From NCBI RefSeq assembly GCF_003610535.1, contig NZ_RAPN01000005.1, forward strand, positions 186,001 through 250,000: a stretch of 64,000 nt of DNA, read 5' to 3'. Each line of letters opens with the position of its first letter. The first letter of the stretch is position 1. Origin of the DNA: Mangrovibacterium diazotrophicum. Lineage in GTDB: Bacteria; Bacteroidota; Bacteroidia; Bacteroidales; Prolixibacteraceae. Made by a program: the position numbers and the translations under genes. Below the pieces are notes generated by a model that worked only from the letters and a program-made list of their open reading frames with translations, was not told where the DNA came from and searched no databases. Positions 9,788 to 16,540 of this stretch are shown piece by piece.

Positions 9788-10471
9788 CTAATCCTTGAAA
9801 AGACGAACACTAAAACCACAACAAGCGGGATACTTCTTTCCGTTATAAAACATGTAAGCAGTTTTTCTGAAATTTAAACCATGCCGGTCATCATCTTTAC
9901 TTTCTAAACCATAAACTCTTATATTGGATTTATATGAATCCTTTTGTTTAATTGTAGTGATGGATGTCCAAAATCTGGCTTTGTCATTAAGGCATTTAAA
10001 TTCTCCATCGCAAGTACGCATACCTCCAAGTAACATATTCAATCCACTACTTCCTCCAACTACCAGCTTTGGGTATATTTCTTCCAAATAGCGCCATGAA
10101 TCTTTATTTTTACAGCCTAATGATTTTGCTACAGCTAACCATTCATCTCCGGAAGGAATATGCCAGCCTGGCGGTACATTATTCATTGCAGTTTCCCAGT
10201 CGTACAGGTAACCGTATATTGCAATATTGCTGTTATCATTTTCATATGCCCAATAATTTCCTGTATCAGGTTTGTATGCCATATTTTCAGCCAAAATCCA
10301 TTGATCCCCGATTTTTACAGTTTTGTAGATCTTACCATCCCGCGGGTCAGTGAAACTACCTTTTTCAATCGTAATATGATCCGTTTGGTTCGTGCTGCGA
10401 TTGCAGGCAAACAGTAGTACTATGACAAACGTTAATATCAGGTGGGTAATAACAAGTCTGTTGTTTTTCAT
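9788..10471 (-). CDS. FISUMP-domain lipoprotein
   Basis: 227 residues with a lipoprotein signal (VIVLLFAC, Cys23). The mature part is the Fibrobacter succinogenes major paralogous (FISUMP) domain: DPRDGKIYKTVKIGDQWI, LAENM, GYLYDW, PPGWHIPSGDEWLAV and a C-terminal GFSVRLFKD. It is a surface-exposed domain related to the C-type-lectin-like formylglycine fold and is expanded in Bacteroidota. No catalytic role is established. It stands alone, with a GC-rich spacer upstream. Confidence 0.88.
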   Translation of the reverse strand: MKNNRLVITHLILTFVIVLLFACNRSTNQTDHITIEKGSFTDPRDGKIYKTVKIGDQWILAENMAYKPDTGNYWAYENDNSNIAIYGYLYDWETAMNNVPPGWHIPSGDEWLAVAKSLGCKNKDSWRYLEEIYPKLVVGGSSGLNMLLGGMRTCDGEFKCLNDKARFWTSITTIKQKDSYKSNIRVYGLESKDDDRHGLNFRKTAYMFYNGKKYPACCGFSVRLFKD

Positions 10472-10649
10472 AGTCGCAATGTTTTATAGTGCACACATTG
10501 AAATTCTATTGTTTGATCCTATTTCTAGTGAACGAAACGGTTCGGCTATAAAGTGTGGCGGTTCTCGGAGAGCGTCAGTGTCCACCGGGACACGACGCCG
10601 AACGAAGAGCCAGCGCGCGGAAACCACTGCGCCCACCATGCTTTTAGAA
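10472..10649. repeat. GC-rich spacer with bulged hairpin
   Basis: No gene. The left third is AT-rich and probably holds the promoter of the minus-strand FISUMP gene. From about 10535 to 10640 the base composition becomes clearly GC-rich compared with both neighbours. There is a strong hairpin (10572-10598) with arms GCGTCaGTGTCC and GGACACGACGC, where one A bulges out. This resembles an interspersed repeat unit, but no second copy is in the window. Confidence 0.5.
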
Positions 10650-11159
10650 CTATTGTTGTAACCTGTTTTTGTCCTTCCATTTATTCATAAGTTCTGCTAA
10701 CTCATCAACATTCATCCCAAATAGATCGGGCAATGCGGCCTCGCTACCAGAAAGAGCTTTGGAAAAAGATTTACCAACTCTATGTTTTTTGTTACTCATT
10801 TTGTAGTCATAAAAGACCATTTTCTTTTTCATTGGCAAAAAAGTACCGAATGACGCAAATACAGGTATTGATATAAAACCAGCTCTAAAGGATTTGATAT
10901 TAGACCATCTAGTGAGATGTGATCGATATAGACTTCGCACTTCAAAACCATCTTGAGTAAGTTTTAGAAATGAGGCGTTTGGAAACAGTTGAATAACAAA
11001 AACAATAAATCCTAATCCAAAAAAAGAAATACAAGACCACCCTAATAAAGGTTTTTTATCTATAAAGGTAAATGCTCCGATAGTGAATGTCAAGGATATC
11101 AGAAGCAGTCTTATTGTTTTAAGTTTTTTGGGACTAAGTATTATTATTTCTTTTTCCAT
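10650..11159 (-). CDS. small membrane protein, resembles STM3941 family
   Basis: 169 residues. Two hydrophobic segments lie near the N-terminus (about 15-32 and 38-58), followed by a PH-like cytoplasmic part with LTQDGFEVRSLYRSHLTRWSNIKSF, the pattern of the STM3941 family (unknown function). The start is the ATG at 11159. It overlaps the TGA of a decayed reading frame as TGATG, so this gene may once have been translationally coupled to a now-truncated upstream gene. It may be a small accessory gene acquired with its flanking repeat. Confidence 0.65.
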   Translation of the reverse strand: MEKEIIILSPKKLKTIRLLLISLTFTIGAFTFIDKKPLLGWSCISFFGLGFIVFVIQLFPNASFLKLTQDGFEVRSLYRSHLTRWSNIKSFRAGFISIPVFASFGTFLPMKKKMVFYDYKMSNKKHRVGKSFSKALSGSEAALPDLFGMNVDELAELMNKWKDKNRLQQ

Positions 11160-11161
11160 CA

Positions 11162-11302
11162 ATGAGAAATAGTGTACAACTTCTGCGTATATCTACCAGG
11201 TAAACAGATGACGCTAGTATCGCCTGTTTTTTCGACCTTCAATTTAACATTTAAAAGCTTAGCTATTTCTTTTTCCTGGTGGTAATTTTGCGTTCTGCAA
11301 AA
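11162..11302 (-). pseudogene. decayed C-terminal coding fragment / repeat copy A
   Basis: On the minus strand a frame of about 46 codons without a start codon runs to a TGA overlapping the ATG of the next gene; it ends in LPGRYTQKLYTISH. The same DNA is found again at 15962-16077, where the frame is broken by stops. The best-kept core, TTCAATTTAACATT followed by AAAAGCTTA (11238-11261), matches copy B at 23 of 24 bases. It looks like the 3' relic of a gene dispersed in more than one copy. The parent family was not recognised. Confidence 0.5.
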
Positions 11303-11310
11303 TCACAGTA

Positions 11311-12708
11311 TCAGTCGTCGGCCATTGGTAGTGTGATGGTGAAACAACTGCCGTTGTTTTCTTCGCTCTCTACCCGAATTTCGCCGCCGTTGTAAGCAAC
11401 AAACTCAGCCGCCAGAACTAGTCCCAGCCCGGTTCCTTTTTCATTCTCTGTGCCGTATCGGTTAAAATTCTGCCCCAGCTTAAATAACTTCTGTACCGAT
11501 TCAGGCTTCATACCGATACCATTATCCCGCACCGATAAGCGCACCTGCGATCCGTCCACCTCGCTGAACAGCGCGATTCGCCCTCCTTTATTGGTAAACT
11601 TAATGGCATTGTTGAACAAATTGGAGATCACCACCCGAATCGTTTTCTCGTCGACCAGCACATACAGGTCATTGTCAATTTGAATATCAACATCCAGGTT
11701 TTTCAGTTTGGCGCCATTGAGGTAAGCCGAAACACTATTATCCACCATATCAGCCAGATTATGCCTGGCCTTTTCAATCTTGATCCCCATCCATTGTGTG
11801 GATGCCCAATAAAGCAGGTTGTTGATGAGTATTAAGGTCGTGTCGCTCGATTTCACAAGCAGGCGAATACGATATTCAATTTCATCCAGACTATAATCCC
11901 CGAAATTCTCGTCCATGTCTTCCAACAAACCCACGACGGCTGCAATTGGGCTTCGCAAATCATGAGCGATAATGGAGAACAGTTTGTTTTTCGATTGGTC
12001 AATCCGCTCCAACTCTGTCAGCGCCTCGTCCAGCTGCTTGTTCATCTTTTCCAGCTGGTCGTTTTTCGACTGAGTCTCGACATAAAGCTCGTGCGTTTTA
12101 TTCTTTTCCTCCACCAAATTTCGCTGGAAATAGAATTCGTTGAAGCGTGTTTTTTCGCTGTAAAAGCTTAAGATAATAATCCCGACAAAAACTGTTACCA
12201 ACCCCATGATTTCGGCCTGGCTGTATACCGGAAAATACAAATACGAATAAACAAGCGTGACGAGGGCCATGGCAAAACCGATGGAATACAGCAGGATAAT
12301 TGCCCGGTAGCCTTTCACAAAAAAGTGCGAGGCCACAACAAACAGGATGCAGGAAATAATGCCCTTAAACCCATACCCGGGACCGAGGATGGTCAGACTA
12401 AAGCCCATAAACAACAGGGCGATACAGTGTAAATTGTTAGCCACAATAACCAGCTTTCGGTTTTTTCGGAGCGAGCTGTAGGTAATTGTGAGCAAAAGCA
12501 GGCAGGTGAATATGCCCGGATAGCGGGTGGGGGCAAACACCGGGATGTGCCAGATCAGGTAATCGCCAATGGTGTAGTACAGAAAAACCACCAGCATAAA
12601 GGGGATTAACAGCTTGTTGTACTTTAAGATCGTTTTTTGTACTTCGTTTAAATATTCGTCGTAGTACTGATCTTTATAATTCGCGTTTAGAAAGCTCGTT
12701 AGATTCAT
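11311..12708 (-). CDS. membrane sensor histidine kinase
   Basis: 465 residues. About six transmembrane helices (from 34 to about 185) form the sensor, with no large periplasmic domain. A coiled coil (about 190-245) leads to HisKA with the phospho-acceptor in FSIIAHDLRSPIAAVVG, then a HATPase domain with N, G1 and G2 boxes (LFNNAIKFT, DNGIGM, KGTGLGLVLA). It should autophosphorylate and signal to a response regulator, but no receiver-domain gene is next to it, so it is an orphan kinase here. It is transcribed alone and points away from the thioredoxin gene. Confidence 0.92.
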   Translation of the reverse strand: MNLTSFLNANYKDQYYDEYLNEVQKTILKYNKLLIPFMLVVFLYYTIGDYLIWHIPVFAPTRYPGIFTCLLLLTITYSSLRKNRKLVIVANNLHCIALLFMGFSLTILGPGYGFKGIISCILFVVASHFFVKGYRAIILLYSIGFAMALVTLVYSYLYFPVYSQAEIMGLVTVFVGIIILSFYSEKTRFNEFYFQRNLVEEKNKTHELYVETQSKNDQLEKMNKQLDEALTELERIDQSKNKLFSIIAHDLRSPIAAVVGLLEDMDENFGDYSLDEIEYRIRLLVKSSDTTLILINNLLYWASTQWMGIKIEKARHNLADMVDNSVSAYLNGAKLKNLDVDIQIDNDLYVLVDEKTIRVVISNLFNNAIKFTNKGGRIALFSEVDGSQVRLSVRDNGIGMKPESVQKLFKLGQNFNRYGTENEKGTGLGLVLAAEFVAYNGGEIRVESEENNGSCFTITLPMADD

Positions 12709-13352
12709 GTTCGATTAATTTGGGCTGAGCTTTATTCCATAACCTCCAGCTTGCAAACGGGCCTGTCTTTCCCTACAACGCTTAAATCGCAGGACAGACT
12801 GCTCTAATCTTAGCGATCACACGACAGGAGACCTTAATCCTCAACAATCCCATCCCCGAAAAACATTCCTGCATGTCGGGTCAAAACGCTATCGACGATT
12901 CAGTTCACGGGCACTTTCCCTCCGGTAAAAGGATAACGACCCGCCAGATCGCGACCTGACGACTAGCTCTGTACAATCTTAAGGCAATTTGAAAAAAAGC
13001 GATCAACTCATTCCATTACTCTTCCGGTAGTAAATTTATTAAAAATGAGAAAATTGGTTGCAGCCCGGATCACGAAAAATGCGGTTTTGATGTCAAAAAG
13101 CAACCTTTTCGTAAAGTCTGCCGGAAAGCCGAAATCGCGAAAACTTATTTCATGTTTAAATCACATATTTTTCACCGACAACTCCCCTGAGCCAGCTACT
13201 AAATCGCGCTTCTGGTTTTAAATGTTTATCTTTAGCTGAAAACCCGAAAACAGACTCTTTCTGAATCATCCAAAATTTTTGACAAGGACAATCAAAAACG
13301 CCGTGTTGTTAGCGACGATAGCATCAGTTTGCAAAAATTAATTCATCCAGCT
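12709..13352. other. 640-base intergenic region
   Basis: Lies between divergent genes (minus-strand kinase, plus-strand thioredoxin). No reading frame or RNA gene is convincing. TATCTTTA near 13227 is close to the TAnnTTTG box and could be the thioredoxin promoter, leaving a long leader of over 100 bases. Nothing else structured was noticed. Confidence 0.4.
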
Positions 13353-13859
13353 ATGAAAAAAACAGTTAATCCCTCTGCTAATTCATCAACCAAAGCTCCG
13401 AAGAAGAAGCCTCACCCGTTTTGGCGTGTGTTTTGGCTCACCTTTTTGGTCGCTTCGTTGGGCTATGCCTGGTATTCGTTTTATGTACCTTCAAACGATG
13501 TGGTTTGGGCCGACGACATGGTCACGGCACAAAAGCTCGCCAACGATTCGGGCAAGAACATGCTGCTGTTTTTCACCGGGAAGTGGTGCGTACCCTGCCG
13601 AATTATGAAGCGTGAAGTTTTCGCAGACAAGGAGGTCATGAAGGCCATCAATGCACAAGTTGTACCCATCATGATTGACATTGATGATCCGAACTCGCAA
13701 GAGCTGGTAAAACGGTATAAAATTGGCGGCACGCCGATCACAATTTTCACCGATCCCCAAGGAAACGTACTTGATTATGCTGTTGGCAAGATTGACAAAA
13801 CAGAATTCTTGGAGATGCTTGAGAAATTGAGGGCAGCCCCAATGGGGTTTAAGCAGTAG
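13353..13859 (+). CDS. membrane-anchored thioredoxin-fold protein
   Basis: 168 residues. The start is the ATG at 13353; an in-frame TTG eight codons earlier is less likely. A lysine-rich N-terminus and one transmembrane helix (about 22-40) anchor a thioredoxin domain outside the cytoplasm. The active-site CxxC is in GKWCVPCRIMK, and the cis-proline is in the loop IGGTPITIF. The fold resembles thioredoxin_7/DsbD-gamma-type domains that reduce periplasmic disulfides or help cytochrome c maturation; the partner is not in the window. The stop codon is followed after three bases by the first 36-bp direct repeat. Confidence 0.85.
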   Translation: MKKTVNPSANSSTKAPKKKPHPFWRVFWLTFLVASLGYAWYSFYVPSNDVVWADDMVTAQKLANDSGKNMLLFFTGKWCVPCRIMKREVFADKEVMKAINAQVVPIMIDIDDPNSQELVKRYKIGGTPITIFTDPQGNVLDYAVGKIDKTEFLEMLEKLRAAPMGFKQ

Positions 13860-13862
13860 CCC

Positions 13863-13898
13863 AGCTGCCGAAGGATGTGTCGTGTGACAAAATAGACT
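13863..13898 (+). repeat. 36-bp direct repeat, copy 1
   Basis: Begins AGCTGCCGAAGGATGTGTCG and ends ACAAAATAGACT. It matches copy 2 at 14582-14617 at 35 of 36 bases. It starts four bases after the thioredoxin stop codon. Confidence 0.85.
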
Positions 13899-13979
13899 AA
13901 AACACTCGAAGGGATTCGCGGGGTAGCAGACGAGAATTGCTCTGGACCGATTGGTAAAATAATTTTAATTCAAATAACT

Positions 13980-14021
13980 GTTGCATTATGGAATTTGTCG
14001 TGCAAAATTCCATAATGCAAC
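13980..14021. repeat. perfect 17-bp inverted repeat before the 14037 gene
   Basis: Left arm GTTGCATTATGGAATTT (13980-13996), an 8-base loop, and a fully complementary right arm (14005-14021). It lies 15 bases before the ATG at 14037. It could be an operator, a leader hairpin that hides the ribosome site, or a short mobile palindrome. Confidence 0.85.
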
Positions 14022-14036
14022 CTAAAAACGATTGTA

Positions 14037-14573
14037 ATGGATTTACAACGTGCAAAAGAACTTTTTTTAGAAATGGGCTGTTCGCATTTCCATATGGCTC
14101 GGGAGAAACCTGAGCTGTATGAACAATATCGAAACCTTAATATTACTCACGAGGACGAAGCAATATGGAGGCAAAGTGTATTTAATGAGTTGTTTGAAAA
14201 GATACTGCAAGGAGACTACAAAGACCTGGAGTTGTGGAGCCATCACGCATATCTTTGCGAATTAGCACTCAAACTTAATCAAGTAGATAGCTTTCAAAAA
14301 ATTTTAGATGCGAATAACTATGTATCAAGTCATTTACCAAAAGATAAATGGGTCCTTGTCTCGGAAAGGCTAATTAGCAAAGGGATCTACGATATTAAGA
14401 AAAGCCTAATATTCTTTGTGTACCGTATTTGTGGCATAGAGATGGCCAAAGAATACCTAAGACATGCACGTCAATTCTGCACATATTCTGACGGAATGGA
14501 CTATGAAAGATGCTTGCAATCACAGGATCAATGTATTAAGATTGAAGAAATACTATTCGGACTGGAAGCTTAA
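14037..14573 (+). CDS. hypothetical helical protein between direct repeats
   Basis: 178 residues, not recognised. No signal peptide or membrane segment; the composition suggests an all-helical cytoplasmic protein, rich in Glu, Lys, Tyr and Leu, with scattered cysteines (CSHFH, CELAL, CGIEM, CTYSD, CLQSQDQC). The coding DNA is more AT-rich than the housekeeping genes. It is enclosed by 36-bp direct repeats ending at 13898 and starting at 14582 and is preceded by a long perfect hairpin, which suggests a separately acquired gene. An immunity-type or other accessory role is possible, but nothing in the sequence shows it. Confidence 0.6.
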   Translation: MDLQRAKELFLEMGCSHFHMAREKPELYEQYRNLNITHEDEAIWRQSVFNELFEKILQGDYKDLELWSHHAYLCELALKLNQVDSFQKILDANNYVSSHLPKDKWVLVSERLISKGIYDIKKSLIFFVYRICGIEMAKEYLRHARQFCTYSDGMDYERCLQSQDQCIKIEEILFGLEA

Positions 14574-14581
14574 GTTCCTCA

Positions 14582-14617
14582 AGCTGCCGAAAGATGTGTC
14601 GTGTGACAAAATAGACT
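14582..14617 (+). repeat. 36-bp direct repeat, copy 2
   Basis: Differs from copy 1 at a single base (GAAAGATG instead of GAAGGATG). It starts nine bases after the stop of the 14037 gene, so in both copies the repeat directly follows a stop codon. It is followed by a short GCTTGC/GCAAGC hairpin near 14630-14647. Confidence 0.85.
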
Positions 14618-14653
14618 GCTCAACGCGCAAGCTTGCCTGATGCAAGCAGGGAT

Positions 14654-15388
14654 TTATTCCCACGATTTATTATCCCACAATATTTTATTTTCTTCTGTTT
14701 TTACAGCGTCATTTAAAACGTCATCAAATGACGCGACATTCACAAGCTCGAACGTTATTGTTGAATTGTCAATATTTTGAAATTGACAATAGACAAAACC
14801 ATAGCCATCATTAAAGTACCCTACAAATTCGGACTTGAACTTCGGATTAATAGAATAACTTCTAATCTCATAATAAGTCAACAAGGATTTTGCAAAAGAA
14901 AAATATTCTTGATTTTTAGCTTCAACCTGGTAGCGATATTGCAACGTATCATTTGCAAGAACATTCAACTCTTCATCCTCCCAGTATTTCCCTAGCGTAA
15001 GTTGCCAATTCCAATTACTATTTGTCTTTAGTGGATATTTCACATAGGGGAATGGCGAATATTCAAGGATTCTAAACTCATTATTCCTTGGTGGATGAAT
15101 GAATACCCGGTTGGTATCTTCAATTGCTCCTGTATTATTTCGTTTCTCACTAAGCTCCCGTTTATTTTTTGTCCAGACTATAGCAAATTGTTTTTGTTCT
15201 TTAAGTGGCAAAAGTTTGCCTAAACATCCTAAATAGATCCTACCTGTTTCTTTTCTCCCTTCCTTAAAAATTGAATAGTTATAGGTATAGACAAGCTCTT
15301 TCGAATATATTGTATTGTCTTTCCCATTGGACTGTGAAACGGGAAAAGAGTAAAGAAATCCTATTATAAATGTCAACACGATTCTCAT
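14654..15388 (-). CDS. hypothetical exported protein
   Basis: 244 residues, not recognised. The N-terminus (MRIVLTFIIGFLYSFPVSQS) is a signal peptide without a lipobox cysteine. The mature part is rich in Tyr, Asn and Lys and looks beta-stranded, with KTNSNWNWQLTLG and EFVGYFNDGYGFVYCQF. The AT-rich DNA is similar to the neighbouring small genes. It is convergent with the 14037 gene and may share a transcript with the lipoprotein gene upstream, although 108 bases separate them. Confidence 0.6.
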   Translation of the reverse strand: MRIVLTFIIGFLYSFPVSQSNGKDNTIYSKELVYTYNYSIFKEGRKETGRIYLGCLGKLLPLKEQKQFAIVWTKNKRELSEKRNNTGAIEDTNRVFIHPPRNNEFRILEYSPFPYVKYPLKTNSNWNWQLTLGKYWEDEELNVLANDTLQYRYQVEAKNQEYFSFAKSLLTYYEIRSYSINPKFKSEFVGYFNDGYGFVYCQFQNIDNSTITFELVNVASFDDVLNDAVKTEENKILWDNKSWE

Positions 15389-15420
15389 TTTATCAGTTTT
15401 AAAAATGGTATCGAAGTATG

Positions 15421-15453
15421 AACTGTCGGACGATGTAAGGTGTGGCTAAATTG
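15421..15453. repeat. possible diverged copy of the 36-bp repeat
   Basis: AACTGTCGGACGATGTAAGG and the bases after it align without gaps to the 36-bp repeat at 23 of 33 positions, with a majority of the differences being transitions. Weak, and offered as a candidate only. Confidence 0.3.
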
Positions 15454-15496
15454 CCAAGACCATGATAACGTCATTGTGCTAGCAAGGTTAGTTTTT

Positions 15497-15895
15497 TCAT
15501 GGATATGTTATGGTCCAATCTGACATTTCCAAATCACTTTCAGTAATTTCTTTTCGCTTTAACACGACGTAATTAGAAACAATACTATCCCATGACTCAG
15601 CCTCTACTACGTTTGCATCGAAGAAGAATATTTGAGTAGTGTTATCCTCGGCCAAAATTATTGTTCGAATGGACATTGTATCTCCTGCTTCAATTTTTTG
15701 AGTCGTATTACCTTCATAAAAAGGAATAACTTCAATGTGAGATAACGACGTATCGGGAAAAGAACTTGAGATTCCGAAATAAATATCAGAAACAGAATTG
15801 TTAACTATTCTAAGATGACTAGGAATATCATCGCTATATGGACAACCATATAGACCGAAAATAATTATCGAAAATAGACCGAAAAACTTTTTCAT
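15497..15895 (-). CDS. hypothetical lipoprotein
   Basis: 132 residues with a lipoprotein signal (IIIFGLYGC, Cys18). The mature part reads as an Ig-like or beta-sandwich domain: LRIVNNSVSDIYFGIS, a KIEAGDTMSI segment and a final MSDWTITYP. Similar short lipoproteins are common in Bacteroidota, but no function is known to me. The start ATG is 67 bases downstream, on the minus strand, of repeat copy B. Confidence 0.65.
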   Translation of the reverse strand: MKKFFGLFSIIIFGLYGCPYSDDIPSHLRIVNNSVSDIYFGISSSFPDTSLSHIEVIPFYEGNTTQKIEAGDTMSIRTIILAEDNTTQIFFFDANVVEAESWDSIVSNYVVLKRKEITESDLEMSDWTITYP

Positions 15896-15961
15896 AAATC
15901 ACTCAAACTAAAAACTTGATCGTTTTAAAATCATTTTGTCCCTGATAATTTGCAACTAATG

Positions 15962-16077
15962 CTGACGTATATCTACATGGTCCTACCCCAGCTAATCGTC
16001 TTATTTATCCTCATTCAATTTAACATTAAAAAGCTTAAATATTCTATTCTCCCTCCGGTAATTATCAACAAGCGTTC
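15962..16077 (-). repeat. decayed coding fragment / repeat copy B
   Basis: Homologous to copy A at 11183-11295 over its whole length, including GTATATCTAC near one end and GCGTTC at the other. The core at 16014-16037 matches at 23 of 24 bases. The reading frame that is open in copy A carries several stop codons here. Like copy A, it lies just upstream of a small minus-strand gene. Confidence 0.65.
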
Positions 16078-16118
16078 AACATCGATTCAGGTGGGCGACT
16101 GACTGCCAACAACAATGC

Positions 16119-16258
16119 AATTATCACTTAATAACGATCACTTGGTTTCAGCCGACGATTATCATTTAGTAATTGCTCCGCTGGCGGCTGGGCGACCAAT
16201 TATCATTTGATTATGCCTCCTCCAATTGGTTGGACAAGCAATTATCATTTAATAACGA
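16119..16258. repeat. four imperfect ~40-bp tandem units
   Basis: The motif AATTATCAyTTAATAACGA occurs at 16119-16137 and 16240-16258, with degenerate versions at 16158-16174 and 16198-16214. That gives steps of 39, 40 and 42 bases. The spacers are GC-richer (for example CTCCGCTGGCGGCTGGGC). Confidence 0.6.
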
Positions 16259-16380
16259 CTACGAAATGAACTGGTAGCTCGAAGTCACCAGATAACCCGC
16301 TGCCGCGCGATTGTATCTCGTGGCGAAATTTAGCAAACCAAGCAAAGGGATTCGTGCGGGAGCTGAGCCTGTTTAAACGG

Positions 16381-16469
16381 ATTGAGGGCTTCACTTCGAG
16401 TGAAACCCTCAATTTCCTGGCAGGCCCTCCAAACCAATTAACAGGGTGACTTCGAGTCACCCGGTTAAT
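16381..16469. repeat. twin long hairpins with TCG loop
   Basis: Two hairpins share one design: a 15-bp stem and a three-base loop TCG. The first is ATTGAGGGCTTCACT/AGTGAAACCCTCAAT (16381-16413, one mismatch). The second is ATTAACAGGGTGACT/AGTCACCCGGTTAAT (16437-16469, one mismatch). Neither has a T-run. They occupy the end of a 645-base gene-free stretch (15896-16540). Confidence 0.75.
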
Positions 16470-16480
16470 ATCCACTCCTG

Positions 16481-16517
16481 AAAAGAAAAAAGGCCATCCG
16501 GAGCACCGGACAGCCTT
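16481..16517 (-). terminator. dehydrogenase operon terminator
   Basis: On the minus strand an AAGGCTGTCCGG/CCGGATGGCCTT hairpin (two mismatches) is followed by TTTTTTCTTTT. It lies 24 bases after the E1 stop codon and closes the E2-E3-E1 operon. Confidence 0.8.
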
Positions 16518-16540
16518 GGGGAAAAATCTATCAACAAAAA

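Noticed and set aside
10392-10661. 89-codon plus-strand frame over the GC-rich spacer
   Set aside because: It crosses two gene ends and the bulged hairpin; the Arg/Ser-rich translation looks random.
16119-16258. CRISPR array
   Set aside because: Units are degenerate, spacers are about 20 bases and no cas gene is present.
16245-16475. 76-codon minus-strand frame in the gap before the E1 terminator
   Set aside because: It runs through the last tandem unit and both long hairpins, so it reads repeat DNA; no start context or homology seen.
10472-16540. Integron cassette array
   Set aside because: Repeats after stop codons are suggestive at one place, but no integrase gene and no conserved attC core (RYYYAAC/GTTRRRY pair) could be identified, and gene orientation is mixed.
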